DNA of 64,000 nt from Gemmatimonadota bacterium (lineage in GTDB: Bacteria; Gemmatimonadota; Gemmatimonadetes; Longimicrobiales; Gaopeijiaceae), in NCBI GenBank assembly GCA_022823145.1, contig JAJDXS010000028.1, forward strand, positions 1-64,000, written 5' to 3'. Made by a program: the position numbers and the translations under genes. The notes beneath the pieces were generated by a model. That model was not told where the DNA came from. It made no database searches and worked only from the letters and a program-made list of their open reading frames with translations. Shown piece by piece: positions 1 to 8,731 of this stretch (position 1 is its first letter; every line of letters begins with the position of its first letter).

Positions 1-104
1 TGTGGATGCCTCCTCCCTCTGATGGTCAGACCTCTCAAGGTCGCAATCGCTTCAGTACCATCCTTGGCACATTGCGATGCCGCCGGGAGGGGGCGTCCAC
101 TCCA

Positions 105-125
105 TCAGTTTAGGCCATAAACTGA
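105..125. repeat. AT-rich inverted repeat downstream of the DUF3179 gene
   Basis: Arms TCAGTTTA and TAAACTGA (8 nt each, perfect) flank GGCCA. It lies about 80 nt past the stop of the minus-strand DUF3179 gene. There is no T-run after the stem on either strand, so it is not a classic intrinsic terminator. It could be an operator for a gene left of the window or an RNA stem. The rest of 1-206 shows nothing recognisable. Confidence 0.4.
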
Positions 126-206
126 ACTATGACCCGCACGGGCACGGACAAGTGCAACAGACCCGTAGGGGGGCCGATCGACCGCGGTGCCTTTCGGATC
201 GGACCG

Positions 207-1556
207 CTACCTGCGAACGAGTCGCGTCTCCGGGTACTGCGCGTACCACCCGAACCAGAAGGCGCGATGCGCTGGGAGCCGTTCCAGGCGCTCGCCCGCC
301 TGGCCCACCAGCCCGCCCTCGGTGACCGCCCACCGCGCACCGCTGTCGTCCCAGGCCGTGGTGTCGTTGTCCCAACCGGTGAAGCGGCGGCCTGCGCTCT
401 CATAGACGCGACTCGCGCCGCTCTGATCGGTCAGGATCACGAATTCGGTGTCACCGAGCCTGTCGTGGTACACCCGGTTCCTGGACAGGAAGACCACCCA
501 GATCGCGAGCTGCCGGCCGGGGGCGTCCGGGAACCGGAGCGCCAGGACCTCGTCCTTGTTCCGCAGGCGGGGATCCAGCCTGGGAACCCCGAACATCAGC
601 CTGTCGGTCGCGAAGTACTGGCGGTAGGCGACGCCCTCTCCGTAGTCGCGCTCGTGCCCCGTGTCCAGCGAAAGCACGCGGGTCCCGGGGTGTCGCCTGC
701 GCCATTCGCCCCAGGTGGTGGTCACGACATGGCGCGGCTCGAGCCGGAATCCCTGGCCGACGAGGGGGCCCACGGCGGGCTCGCCCGCGAAGGTCGACCA
801 CAGCGACCGCGTCGCATGATCGTACATGAGCTTGTTGGAGCGATAGAGGAATCCGCTGGTCCCCAGCTCGTGGTGCACGCCTTCATGAGCCGACCGATAC
901 AGGATCATGGTCCCGCACAGGGTGCAGTACACCCCGGTATGGTGCTCGCCGGCAATCGAATCCTTGAACATCTCGTGCCAGGCGAGGATCCGTTTTGGAT
1001 AGGCGCGCACGTCACCGTCGAGCGCGATGCCGAAGACGACGTTGTCGTCCTCGAGGTAGGCGGCTTCCGCGGCGGCGATCATCTTCGGATGGTCGAGGGG
1101 CGGGATGCCGTCGCGGCCGACACCGCCCCATCGGATCTCGTCGAGCCGGATGTTCGCGGCCGGATTGTCGTCGAAGTAGTCCTCGAAGCTGGGGTCGAGC
1201 GTCGCGTACAGTACCGCCTTGAATGCCGCGTACTCCGGATGCGTGCCGGGGTCGGTCCGCCAGATCCACTCCCACCACCCCTCCAGGTCGCGCCCCAGCC
1301 TCTGACCGGTCCCGCGCTCGAGCGCCGAGATGATGCGCCGCCGACTCTGTTCGTCCGGGACGTAGCGCATCAACTCGACCAGGATCGACGCGTGGGAGTC
1401 GTCCCAGTACTCCGCGATCAACTGGTCCGAGGCGGCCATCTGCAGACTGTCCCCGGAGACGAGCAGCCAGAAGGCCTCGATCGGAGGCTGTGCGACCAGG
1501 CGGGAAGAGGGCGCAAGCAGCGCCGTACCGATCAGCGGCAGGATGAACGCACGCAT
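207..1556 (-). CDS. DUF3179 domain-containing secreted protein
   Basis: 449 aa. Residues 1-23 form a signal peptide (MRAFILPLIGTALLAP... VAQ). The DUF3179 domain covers roughly residues 145-435 and holds the family's cysteine pair in YCTLCGTMILY (about 209-219), followed by the conserved TSGFLYRSNKLMYDH and TQSLWSTF-like segments (here RSLWSTFAGE). The N-terminal 120 residues are helical and unassigned. No reaction has been established for DUF3179. The two cysteines suggest a metal or redox role, which is inference. It is transcribed divergently from the beta-propeller/amidohydrolase gene that starts 145 bp away. Domain identification is firm and function unknown. Confidence 0.85.
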   Translation of the reverse strand: MRAFILPLIGTALLAPSSRLVAQPPIEAFWLLVSGDSLQMAASDQLIAEYWDDSHASILVELMRYVPDEQSRRRIISALERGTGQRLGRDLEGWWEWIWRTDPGTHPEYAAFKAVLYATLDPSFEDYFDDNPAANIRLDEIRWGGVGRDGIPPLDHPKMIAAAEAAYLEDDNVVFGIALDGDVRAYPKRILAWHEMFKDSIAGEHHTGVYCTLCGTMILYRSAHEGVHHELGTSGFLYRSNKLMYDHATRSLWSTFAGEPAVGPLVGQGFRLEPRHVVTTTWGEWRRRHPGTRVLSLDTGHERDYGEGVAYRQYFATDRLMFGVPRLDPRLRNKDEVLALRFPDAPGRQLAIWVVFLSRNRVYHDRLGDTEFVILTDQSGASRVYESAGRRFTGWDNDTTAWDDSGARWAVTEGGLVGQAGERLERLPAHRAFWFGWYAQYPETRLVRR

Positions 1557-1701
1557 GGTCCTCCGGATGGTCGGCCGCTCCGCTTCCAGGGGTGACAGAA
1601 TCGGGTTTGCCGTATGCTCAAGCCCAGGTCCAAGTTACTCTGCGCGGAAGGGTCGCGCTCCTGCTCGCCGGCGGCCCACCTCTTCGAGCCTGGAGGCAAC
1701 G

Positions 1702-4700
1702 ATGTCGTGGAAACAGAGTCCCGGGTGGGTATCTCTCATCTCTTGTTCGGTCATCAGCCAGCTGTACGTGAGCACCCAGCTCGTAGCGCAAGACGACGAG
1801 GAGGCCGAGGAGACCCGGGAGGAGTGGTCCATCGAGGAGATTCACGGCCCTCCTCTCCCCTTCGAGATCACGCTCGAGGAAGGGACCTGGATGTCCGTGG
1901 ATGTCTCTCCGGATGGACGGACTCTGGTCTTCGATCTTCTCGGGAATCTCTATACCCTTCCCATCACCGGGGGCGAGGCCACCGTCATATCGAGCGGACC
2001 GGCCTACGACCAGCAGCCCCGCTTCTCTCCGGACGGCTCCAGGATCGTCTATATCTCCGACAAGTCAGGCTCCGACCAGGTGTGGATCGCCGATGTGGAC
2101 GGAAGCAATGCCGAGGCACGCACCAGCGCGCCCAACGCCCAGTTCCGCTCGCCTGAGTGGACTCCGGACGGAAGCTATGTGCTGGCGCTTCGACACGATG
2201 ACCTGGTCCAGGGCTTCACCTACGACCTCTACATGTACCATGTCGACGGGGGCTCGGGGGTCAAGGTGATCGACAGGGCCGAAACGCCGGCGGGCCCCGC
2301 CCCGTCGCCCGATGGTCGCTGGATCTACTTCAACAACGCCGAGCGCCAGAACTCGACGATCTGGCGCTTCAACCGGGAGACCGGAGAGAGCTACGTGCTG
2401 GCGGCAGGATATGGGGGTGCGGTGCGGCCCGCGGTGAGCCCCGATGGCCGCTGGCTCGCCTACGGTCGTCGCTTCGACTCCGAGCAGAGGTTGGTGCTGA
2501 GAGACCTGCAGACCGGGGCCGAGAGGGTGCTGGAACTGCTGCTGGACCGGGATCAGCAGGAGGGAATCGGAGACGGGGACGTTCTTCCAGGCTACTCCTT
2601 CACCCCGGACGGCGCGGGTATCGTCTACTCGGCCCACGGCAAGATCCGGCGCTACGATCTCGCAACCGACACTTCCGCCGTGATCCCCTTCCGCGCCGCC
2701 TTCGAGCAGACCCTCACCGGGAAGGTGCACTTCGACCGCGAGATCCAGGACGGCCCCGTCCGGCTCAAGCTCCTGCGCTGGACCCACCAGAGCCCGGATG
2801 GAGGCACCCTCTACTTCAATGCCGCCGGCAGGAACTATCGCTATGACATCGCGAGTGGCGGCGCGTCCCCGATCGCCGACGGTCCGAACATGGAATACTC
2901 GCCGGCTGTCTCGCCCGACGGACGCTGGCTCGCATACTCGACCTGGTCGGACTCGGACGGCGGCCACATCTACAAGGTGCCGTTGGACGGGGGATCGCCG
3001 GTGCAGCTCACCGAGACCGCGGGCCACTACGAGCATCTGGCCTGGGCGCCCGACGGTAGCAAGCTGACCTTCCTCCGCTACACCGGCGGCGCCTTCCGTG
3101 GCGAGGCCACTCTGGAGGAAGCGCTCCAGGTCGAGATTCACTGGCTGGACGCCGGTGGCCGGGGAGAGACCCGCTTCGTCACGCCTCTTCAGCCCCGCGG
3201 AACCCGACGCCAGACCGTTCGGCCGGTCTTCAACACCGACGGCGAGCGCATCTACTACGGTGAGACGATCAACCGGCAAGGGTTTGTCCCACAGGACAAC
3301 CACCTCACCTCGATCCGGCTCGACGGCACCGATCGCCAGAGACACCTGGAGTTCAGGTTGGCCGACGATGTCATTCCGTCGCCCGATGGCAGATGGGTCG
3401 CCTTCACCGAGCAGTTCGAGGTCTATCTCACGCCAATGCCCCAAGCCGGCGGGGATCCCGTGCCGGTCCGTCTCACGGACGGCCAGATCCCGGTCTACAA
3501 GCTCAGCGACGAAGGCGGCTACTTCGTGAATTGGGCCGACGGGGGCGAGAGCATCACCTGGGGATGGGGGCCGAGCTTCTATCGGATCTCGCTGGAGGAT
3601 GCGCTGAGCCGGGACGAAGAGTCGGAACCCGAGGAGACCGTGATCGAGATTACCGCGCCGCGGGCGCTGGCCACCGGGCAGGTGCTGCTGCAAGGCGCCC
3701 GTATCATAACCATGGGCGACGCCGGGGTCATCGAACGGGGTGACATCCTGATCAACGGGCACCGGATCGAAGCTGTCGGCCGGTCGGGAGAAATCCAGGC
3801 GCCCCCCAGCACGCGGGTCATCGACGTCTCCGGCAAGACCATCATGCCCGGGATCATCGACGTCCACGCTCATCATCTCCGGGGCTTCGACAGCGAGGTC
3901 CTGCCCGAGGAGGACTGGCAATACGTCGCCCAGCTCGCGTACGGCGTGACGACCATTCACAACCCCTCGGCCCGGGCCCAGATCGTCTTCGCCCAGGCGG
4001 AGATGATCGAGACCGGTGCCTACCTGGGGCCCAGGGTCTACAGCACCGGTGACATCATCTGGCTCATCGAGGCCGCGATGGCGCGTCCCGTGACCGACCT
4101 GGACGACGCGCGCATGCAGGTTCGACGGTTGAAGGCGCTTGGAGCCACCTCGATCAAGCAGTACCTCCAGCCCCGTCGCGAACAGCGCCAGTGGGTCGTT
4201 CAGGCCTCCCGCGAGGAGGGACTCATGGTCCTGCCGGAGGGAGGCGGGAGAACCTTCCACGACATGACGCTGGTGATGGACGGCCACACCACCATCGAGC
4301 ACGCCATCCCGATTGCTCCGCTGTATCAGGACATGAAGTCACTTATCACCCATACGGGCACCTACTACGTGCCAACCCTCATGGTCGGATACGGCGGCCC
4401 CACGGCGGAGGCCTACTTCTACCAGATGAGCGACGTCTACGAGGACGAAAAGCTGCTCACCTTCACGCCGTACACGGACGTCGCCTCGCGGGCGCGTCGC
4501 CGCCAGATGGCGCCCATGGAAGATTATCACTTCATAACCATTGCGAAGACCGCCGCCGAGATTCTGGACGAGGGCGGGAACGTGGCCCTCGGGGCCCATG
4601 GGAACCGGCAGGGCCTGGGCGCCCACTGGGAGCTGTGGGCAATGGCAATGGGCGGGCTCTCGAACATGGATGCTCTGCGCACGGCCACGACCATCCCTGC

Positions 4701-4935
4701 CGAGTCCATGGGATTCGACCGCGACATCGGGACGCTGGAGCCGGGGAAGCTGGCCGACCTGCTGGTGCTGGACGCGAACCCCCTCGACGATATCCGCAAT
4801 ACCAATACCATTCGGTATGTGATGAAGAACGGATTCCTCTGGCACGGCGACACCATGGATCAGATCTGGCCGGAGCAGAAGGAGTTTCCGGGATTCCACT
4901 GGGAGCGGTACCAGGCGTGGCAAAGGGGACGATGA
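1702..4935 (+). CDS. secreted TolB-like beta-propeller / amidohydrolase fusion protein
   Basis: About 1077 aa from the ATG at 1702, which has GGAGG six bases upstream. An in-frame start at 1543 would add an implausible Arg-rich leader. An N-terminal signal segment (to about residue 30, ending LVAQ) is followed by WD40/PD40 TolB-like blades with repeated SPDG motifs (about 50-640). An amidohydrolase domain (about 680-1065) follows, with the metal motif HAH in PGIIDVHAH, a later GHTTIEH and the C-terminal GKLADLLVLDANPL. Known relatives are secreted imidazolonepropionase-like amidohydrolases with PD40 repeats, with substrates mostly undefined and peptide-like or cyclic amides suspected. The proC start lies 4 bp beyond the stop, suggesting an operon. 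Confidence 0.85.
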   Translation: MSWKQSPGWVSLISCSVISQLYVSTQLVAQDDEEAEETREEWSIEEIHGPPLPFEITLEEGTWMSVDVSPDGRTLVFDLLGNLYTLPITGGEATVISSGPAYDQQPRFSPDGSRIVYISDKSGSDQVWIADVDGSNAEARTSAPNAQFRSPEWTPDGSYVLALRHDDLVQGFTYDLYMYHVDGGSGVKVIDRAETPAGPAPSPDGRWIYFNNAERQNSTIWRFNRETGESYVLAAGYGGAVRPAVSPDGRWLAYGRRFDSEQRLVLRDLQTGAERVLELLLDRDQQEGIGDGDVLPGYSFTPDGAGIVYSAHGKIRRYDLATDTSAVIPFRAAFEQTLTGKVHFDREIQDGPVRLKLLRWTHQSPDGGTLYFNAAGRNYRYDIASGGASPIADGPNMEYSPAVSPDGRWLAYSTWSDSDGGHIYKVPLDGGSPVQLTETAGHYEHLAWAPDGSKLTFLRYTGGAFRGEATLEEALQVEIHWLDAGGRGETRFVTPLQPRGTRRQTVRPVFNTDGERIYYGETINRQGFVPQDNHLTSIRLDGTDRQRHLEFRLADDVIPSPDGRWVAFTEQFEVYLTPMPQAGGDPVPVRLTDGQIPVYKLSDEGGYFVNWADGGESITWGWGPSFYRISLEDALSRDEESEPEETVIEITAPRALATGQVLLQGARIITMGDAGVIERGDILINGHRIEAVGRSGEIQAPPSTRVIDVSGKTIMPGIIDVHAHHLRGFDSEVLPEEDWQYVAQLAYGVTTIHNPSARAQIVFAQAEMIETGAYLGPRVYSTGDIIWLIEAAMARPVTDLDDARMQVRRLKALGATSIKQYLQPRREQRQWVVQASREEGLMVLPEGGGRTFHDMTLVMDGHTTIEHAIPIAPLYQDMKSLITHTGTYYVPTLMVGYGGPTAEAYFYQMSDVYEDEKLLTFTPYTDVASRARRRQMAPMEDYHFITIAKTAAEILDEGGNVALGAHGNRQGLGAHWELWAMAMGGLSNMDALRTATTIPAESMGFDRDIGTLEPGKLADLLVLDANPLDDIRNTNTIRYVMKNGFLWHGDTMDQIWPEQKEFPGFHWERYQAWQRGR

Positions 4936-4939
4936 CACG

Positions 4940-5770
4940 ATGACCGGCGGAATGACACGGATCGACAGAGTCGCCGTCCTGGGTGGCGGCAATCTCGGCG
5001 GAGCCATAGCAAGGGGCTTCGCGACATCCGGGTTCGTCGCGCCGGGGAATGTGGCGGTCACGAGAAGGCGGGTGGAGCTTCTCGCGGATTTGGCCGCCGA
5101 GGGCTTTCACACCCTCTCCGACAACCGCGAGGCGGTGCAGGGCGCAGATGTCGTCATCCTCTGCGTCCAGCCGCAGCAGATGGAGGCTCTGCTGGACGTG
5201 GTCGCCCCCGCGCTCGACACCCGAAGGCAGGTCGTGATCTCGACTGCCACCGGCATGTCGATCGCCGACATCCGCCGCTGGGTCGGATCCGAGATTCCGG
5301 TTCTGCGGGCCATGCCCAACCTCGGGATCGCCATCGGCGAGTCGATGACCTGCCTGGCCGCCGACGAAGCCTCGATCGACGCCGTGCCCGTGGCCCGGAC
5401 GGTGTTCGACGTGATGGGCTCGACCCTCCTGATCCGGGAAGACCAGATGACGTCGGCTACGGCGCTGTGCGCGTGCGGCATCGCCTTCTTCCTGCGAGCG
5501 ATCCGCGCGGCGTCCCAGGGAGGGATCGAGATCGGCTTCCACGCCGAGGAGGCGCTACAGCTCGCGTCCCAGACGGCGAAGGGGGCTGCCGCGCTGCTGC
5601 TGTCGAACCGCAATCACCCCGAGATGGAGATCGACAAGGTCACCACCCCTCAGGGATGCACCATATCCGGCTTGAACGAGATGGAGAATCGCGGCTTCAG
5701 CTCGGCGATGGTTCGCGGCATCATCCGGTCCGCCGACAAGGCGGGCGGGCTCTACCAATCCGGGGAGTGA
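4940..5770 (+). CDS. proC: pyrroline-5-carboxylate reductase (ProC)
   Basis: 276 aa, the usual family length. It reduces 1-pyrroline-5-carboxylate to L-proline with NAD(P)H in the cytoplasm. The Rossmann motif VAVLGGGNLGGAIARGF sits near residue 12. Also visible are DVVILCVQP, the RAMPN motif (VLRAMPNLGIAIGESMT) and the C-terminal dimerisation segment with QGCTISGLNEMENRGF, equivalent to PGGTT.ai..le..g. It starts 4 bp after the amidohydrolase stop. An alternative ATG lies 12 bp downstream (MTRID). Its 3' end overlaps the convergent vapC gene by 19 bp. Context with a secreted peptidase/amidase-like protein could mean use of proline-derived products, but that is inference. Confidence 0.9.
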   Translation: MTGGMTRIDRVAVLGGGNLGGAIARGFATSGFVAPGNVAVTRRRVELLADLAAEGFHTLSDNREAVQGADVVILCVQPQQMEALLDVVAPALDTRRQVVISTATGMSIADIRRWVGSEIPVLRAMPNLGIAIGESMTCLAADEASIDAVPVARTVFDVMGSTLLIREDQMTSATALCACGIAFFLRAIRAASQGGIEIGFHAEEALQLASQTAKGAAALLLSNRNHPEMEIDKVTTPQGCTISGLNEMENRGFSSAMVRGIIRSADKAGGLYQSGE

Positions 5771-6183
5771 CTTGAGATCCAGCTGTCCGGACTGATCGCA
5801 CCGGCCCGTGCGATCAGCTCTCGATCCCATGACACCAGCTGGCCCTCCACTGCCCGTGCGACGGCGGCGTACAGAGCATCTCCCGCGCGAAGGTAATCTC
5901 GAGTCCCCAGCTGGATGGCTCTTCGCAGCACCGCCCGACTCGCCGAATGCGTGGACATCCGGGGCGACTCCAGCATCCGATCGGCAAGACTGCGGCCGCG
6001 CTCGGCGTTGCGAAACCGACGGGCCAGCGCGCACGCGATTTCCAGCTTCGCGAACTCCGGCATGACGATCGGGAGTTCCTGGTCCGCGACCCGGGTCAGA
6101 AAAGCCCGGCTGGGTTCCGACATGGTATCCGTCGGATCCGCGGCCGAGACCCACACGCTGGCGTCGATGACAAGAGCTGTCAC
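5752..6183 (-). CDS. vapC: PIN-domain toxin (VapC family)
   Basis: 143 aa. PIN-domain acidic residues are visible as the N-terminal VIDASVWVSAADP (first Asp), EFAKLEIACALARR (Glu), and GDALYAAVARAVEGQLVSWDRELI (the two C-terminal Asp residues). VapC proteins are Mg2+-dependent ribonucleases acting on tRNA or rRNA and neutralised by a DNA-binding antitoxin. Its start overlaps the antitoxin stop by 4 bp, the standard toxin-antitoxin coupling. The 3' end runs 19 bp into the opposite-strand proC. The catalytic residues are present, so the toxin looks intact. Confidence 0.85.
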   Translation of the reverse strand: MTALVIDASVWVSAADPTDTMSEPSRAFLTRVADQELPIVMPEFAKLEIACALARRFRNAERGRSLADRMLESPRMSTHSASRAVLRRAIQLGTRDYLRAGDALYAAVARAVEGQLVSWDRELIARAGAISPDSWISSHSPDW

Positions 6184-6446
6184 TTCGGCTCAAGGCGGTT
6201 ACGGTCCGCCTCCAACTCCTCCCTCGCCGAAGGGCCTGCCGGAGCCCGTTTGATCGCCTCGTCGGCCGCTTCCAGCCAAGAGCGAATCCACGCTGACGAG
6301 GTCCCCCGGGTTGCTCCACTCTCCCCCTCGGCCAGCCAGCGTCGATAGAGCTGCGTAGTGACCTCCCGCACGGTCACTCCCCGCAGAGCAGCCTCTGCCT
6401 TGACCTGCCTGTACAGATCATCCGGAATGTCGATGGTCGCTTTCAT
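6180..6446 (-). CDS. ribbon-helix-helix antitoxin paired with VapC
   Basis: 88 aa. The N-terminal MKATIDIPDDLYRQVKAEAA with an alternating beta strand, then helices with GVTVREVTTQLYRRWL, matches an RHH/Arc-type DNA-binding antitoxin. The C-terminal part (GTSSAWIRSWLEAADEAI...) would bind the PIN toxin. Toxin and antitoxin overlap by 4 bp (ATGA). Such antitoxins normally repress their own promoter, and a candidate promoter directly abuts the start codon. Pairing with the toxin is clear; the exact antitoxin subfamily is less so. Confidence 0.8.
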   Translation of the reverse strand: MKATIDIPDDLYRQVKAEAALRGVTVREVTTQLYRRWLAEGESGATRGTSSAWIRSWLEAADEAIKRAPAGPSAREELEADRNRLEPK

Positions 6447-6452
6447 GTGATC

Positions 6453-6482
6453 ATGGTAACCGTATTACTGTATAGCTGTCAA
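6453..6482 (-). promoter_or_regulatory. candidate promoter of the RHH antitoxin/vapC operon, possibly leaderless
   Basis: On the minus strand a perfect TTGACA (6482-6477) is followed after 18 nt by TACCAT (6458-6453, 4 of 6 matches to the -10 consensus). Initiation would fall at or within one or two bases of the ATG at 6446, so the mRNA may be leaderless. The spacer holds the near-direct repeat ACAGTA / ACGGTT, a possible antitoxin-binding site. The -10 is weak. Confidence 0.35.
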
Positions 6483-6584
6483 TTGGCGCCCTCTTCTGCC
6501 GAGCTTGCGTCTGAAGTCAGGTGCTGGAGCTCACGCCCCTCGTCCTGTCGCGCGACCGCGCCGGGAACCGTAGTCTTGTTTGCA

Positions 6585-6611
6585 GGGACACGGTTCTGGT
6601 CCCCGTGTCCC
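6585..6611 (+). promoter_or_regulatory. stem-loop/dyad upstream of the LVIVD-like gene
   Basis: Perfect 9-bp arms GGGACACGG and CCGTGTCCC flank a 9-nt loop, ending 39 bp before the ATG at 6651. No T-run follows, so it is more likely an operator dyad or a 5'-UTR structure than a terminator. GGTCC in the loop can also pair with GGGACC at 6612-6617, giving an alternative hairpin. Confidence 0.45.
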
Positions 6612-6650
6612 GGGACCACCCGCGCAAAACCCTGAAGGAGCCGCAAACAA

Positions 6651-8036
6651 ATGACCACGCGCCGCCTGTTCAGCCGAGCCGCCCTCGCAGCCGCACTCAT
6701 CGTTCTCGCCGCCGCATACGCATTCCTCGCCGCGCCTGCCGCCGCTCAGGAGGGGCCCGACCGCGAGAACACCTCGAACCTCCAGCGCCTCAAGCACGTG
6801 CCGCTCGAGGTGGGGCCGCAGTTCAGCCGGTCGGACGTCGAGATCGAGCAGGAACTGCACCGCCCGTTCATCTACGCCAGCCGGATCATGAACCCGACCT
6901 TCGGCTTCGACATCATCTCGATCGAGGACCCGAACAACGCCGAGGTGATCTACGAGTGGCGGATCGAGGACGCGGAGTTGCACGTCGGGCTCGGGGGCAT
7001 GGACCCCAAGTACTTCAAGCACGACGACCGCTACTACCTGGTCCAGTCCATCCAGTTTGCACCCGGCGGGCCGAATGTCGACCTCGGCGCGGTGGTCTTC
7101 GACGTGACGTCGCTGCCGGACACCGAGGGTGTCACCGAGGTCGGCCGCATCCGCGCCCCCGACACCCCGGGCGGATTCCACAACATCTTCATGTACAAGC
7201 ACTCGTCGGGGGCGCCGCTGCTCTTCGCGACCACGAGCGGCCAGCACGCCAACGTGTACGACATGGCGAAGTTCATCGCCGGCGACGCCGAACAGGGGCT
7301 GGTCGGCCGCATGCCCTGGCCGTCCACCGCCACCCCGTCCCCCTACGGAATGCTCCAGGGCTACCACGACTTCTACGTGGCCTTCGACCACGCGACCGGC
7401 AAGGACATGGCGTACGGCGCCGGGCTGGACGGCTACTACGTCTATGACGTGACCGACCCGGCCAATCCCGTTCTCGCAACCTCGGTCGTCGGGGTGCTCG
7501 GCGTGCAGCTGGCCCACACCATGAGCGCCACCCCGGATCACAAGTACGCAGTCGGGCAGACCGAGTACCTCTACTCGCCGGTGCGCCTCTACGACCTGCA
7601 GCCGGGACTCTCGGGCGAAGTCGAGACGATCAACGAGGAGATCGCGGTGTGGACGCCCAACTGGAAAGGGTTCACCCACAACCACGAGATGCGCTGGCCC
7701 TATGTCTTCGTGTCGTCGTTCGAAGACGGGCTCTACGTCTTCAACATGCGCGACCCGAAGAACCCGTCGACCGTGGGCTTCTTCGACACCTACCACGGCC
7801 CCGAGCGCCGCGGACTCGACCCCCGCACCATGGGCGAGGGCAACACGGGCTTCAACGGTGCCTGGGGGATCGACGTGCGCAACGCCGACGGCCTCATCGT
7901 CGTGAGCGACTTCACCACCGGCGTCCACATCATGAAGCTCGACGGCTTCGACGGCTGGAACGGCGCCGATTGGGGCATGCCGAACGTGTCCAGCGTCCAG
8001 GACTGGGACAACGCGCCCCGCCGGGTGATTCCGTAA
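6651..8036 (+). CDS. Tat/Sec-exported LVIVD-repeat-like protein
   Basis: 461 aa. The start at 6651 has AAGGAG ten bases upstream. The leader MTTRRLFSRAALAAAL... APAAAQ has a twin-arginine-like TRRLFSR and ends near residue 34. The mature protein shows propeller-like blades with LVIVD-style phrases (FDIISIEDPNNAEVIYEW, GYYVYDVTDPANPVLATSV, GLYVFNMRDPKNPSTVGFFDT, GLIVVSDFTTGVHIMKL) and several conserved His positions (ELHVGLG, GGFHNIFMYKH, GYHDFY, HNHEMRW). It resembles secreted LVIVD/selenium-binding-protein-like propellers, some metal-binding. The reaction is unknown. The next gene begins 6 bp later and is probably co-transcribed. Confidence 0.65.
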   Translation: MTTRRLFSRAALAAALIVLAAAYAFLAAPAAAQEGPDRENTSNLQRLKHVPLEVGPQFSRSDVEIEQELHRPFIYASRIMNPTFGFDIISIEDPNNAEVIYEWRIEDAELHVGLGGMDPKYFKHDDRYYLVQSIQFAPGGPNVDLGAVVFDVTSLPDTEGVTEVGRIRAPDTPGGFHNIFMYKHSSGAPLLFATTSGQHANVYDMAKFIAGDAEQGLVGRMPWPSTATPSPYGMLQGYHDFYVAFDHATGKDMAYGAGLDGYYVYDVTDPANPVLATSVVGVLGVQLAHTMSATPDHKYAVGQTEYLYSPVRLYDLQPGLSGEVETINEEIAVWTPNWKGFTHNHEMRWPYVFVSSFEDGLYVFNMRDPKNPSTVGFFDTYHGPERRGLDPRTMGEGNTGFNGAWGIDVRNADGLIVVSDFTTGVHIMKLDGFDGWNGADWGMPNVSSVQDWDNAPRRVIP

Positions 8037-8042
8037 CCTGAT

Positions 8043-8627
8043 TTGACTGAAGTACGAGTGTTGAGATCGCGCTCGCGACGCCGCGTCCCGCCCCTCGGCG
8101 CGTTGCTGGGCGCGGCCCTGGTGGGGAGCACCGCCATCTCGATGCCGGCATCGGCCCAGACCGTGGCGCCCCCGTGCGAGCCCGTCCTGGACCACGCAAC
8201 CGCCGAAATCGGGCACCTCGCGCGCTTCAACCTCGGCCCCGCCCCGGGCCGCGAAGGCTGCGGCCTGGCCGAACTCGTCGGCGCGTGGTCGCCCTTCGGC
8301 CTCGCGGTCATGCGCTCCGGCCACCTCGAGCAGGAGCTGCGCCTCGTCCTCGACCTCCCGCCGGCCGAGGGCGAGGCGCGCTACGTCGCCTGGGTCGCGA
8401 CCCCCGCCCTCGACCGCATCGAGGCGCTCGGCACGATCACTCCCGGCGAGCCCTTCGCAGCCCCCGTCCACTGGAACAAGATGGTGATCGTCGTCAGCCG
8501 CGAGGACGGCGCCCCGGCCGCCGACGCCCCGCGCTGGAGCGGACCGGTCGTGCTCTTGGGGCGGTCACGCAGCGCCCTGCTCGAGAACCTGATGGGGCAC
8601 TCGATCTTCCGCAGGGCGGAGATGTAG
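8043..8627 (+). CDS. secreted protein of unknown function
   Basis: About 194 aa from a TTG at 8043. GTG 8058 or TTG 8061 in the same frame are equally possible, and none has a clear Shine-Dalgarno. An Arg-rich n-region, a hydrophobic segment (LGALLGAALVGSTAISM) and PASAQ give a signal peptide. The mature part has two Cys (PPCEPV, REGCGLAE) and a compact beta-rich core with YVAWVATPALDRIEALGTI and PVHWNKMVIVVS. This vaguely recalls the C-terminal sandwich of anti-sigma-K/RskA-like proteins, which I do not assert. It immediately follows the LVIVD-like gene and ends with MGHSIFRRAEM. No function assigned. Confidence 0.55.
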   Translation: MTEVRVLRSRSRRRVPPLGALLGAALVGSTAISMPASAQTVAPPCEPVLDHATAEIGHLARFNLGPAPGREGCGLAELVGAWSPFGLAVMRSGHLEQELRLVLDLPPAEGEARYVAWVATPALDRIEALGTITPGEPFAAPVHWNKMVIVVSREDGAPAADAPRWSGPVVLLGRSRSALLENLMGHSIFRRAEM

Positions 8628-8731
8628 GGCGCAAGATGTGCTGACTGCCAGCGCGAGGCAGGGAACTACTGGCCCGGATAGGAAAGGTCTCTGCGGGCCT
8701 CGTCGTCCGAGTACAAGATGCTCCCGCTCCC

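Noticed and set aside
2065-4302. 745-aa minus-strand ORF
   Set aside because: Antisense to the beta-propeller/amidohydrolase gene; Arg/Gly/Val-rich composition with no domain. It is a codon-bias shadow.
6531-8471. 646-aa minus-strand ORF
   Set aside because: Shadow of the LVIVD-like and following gene, no motifs.
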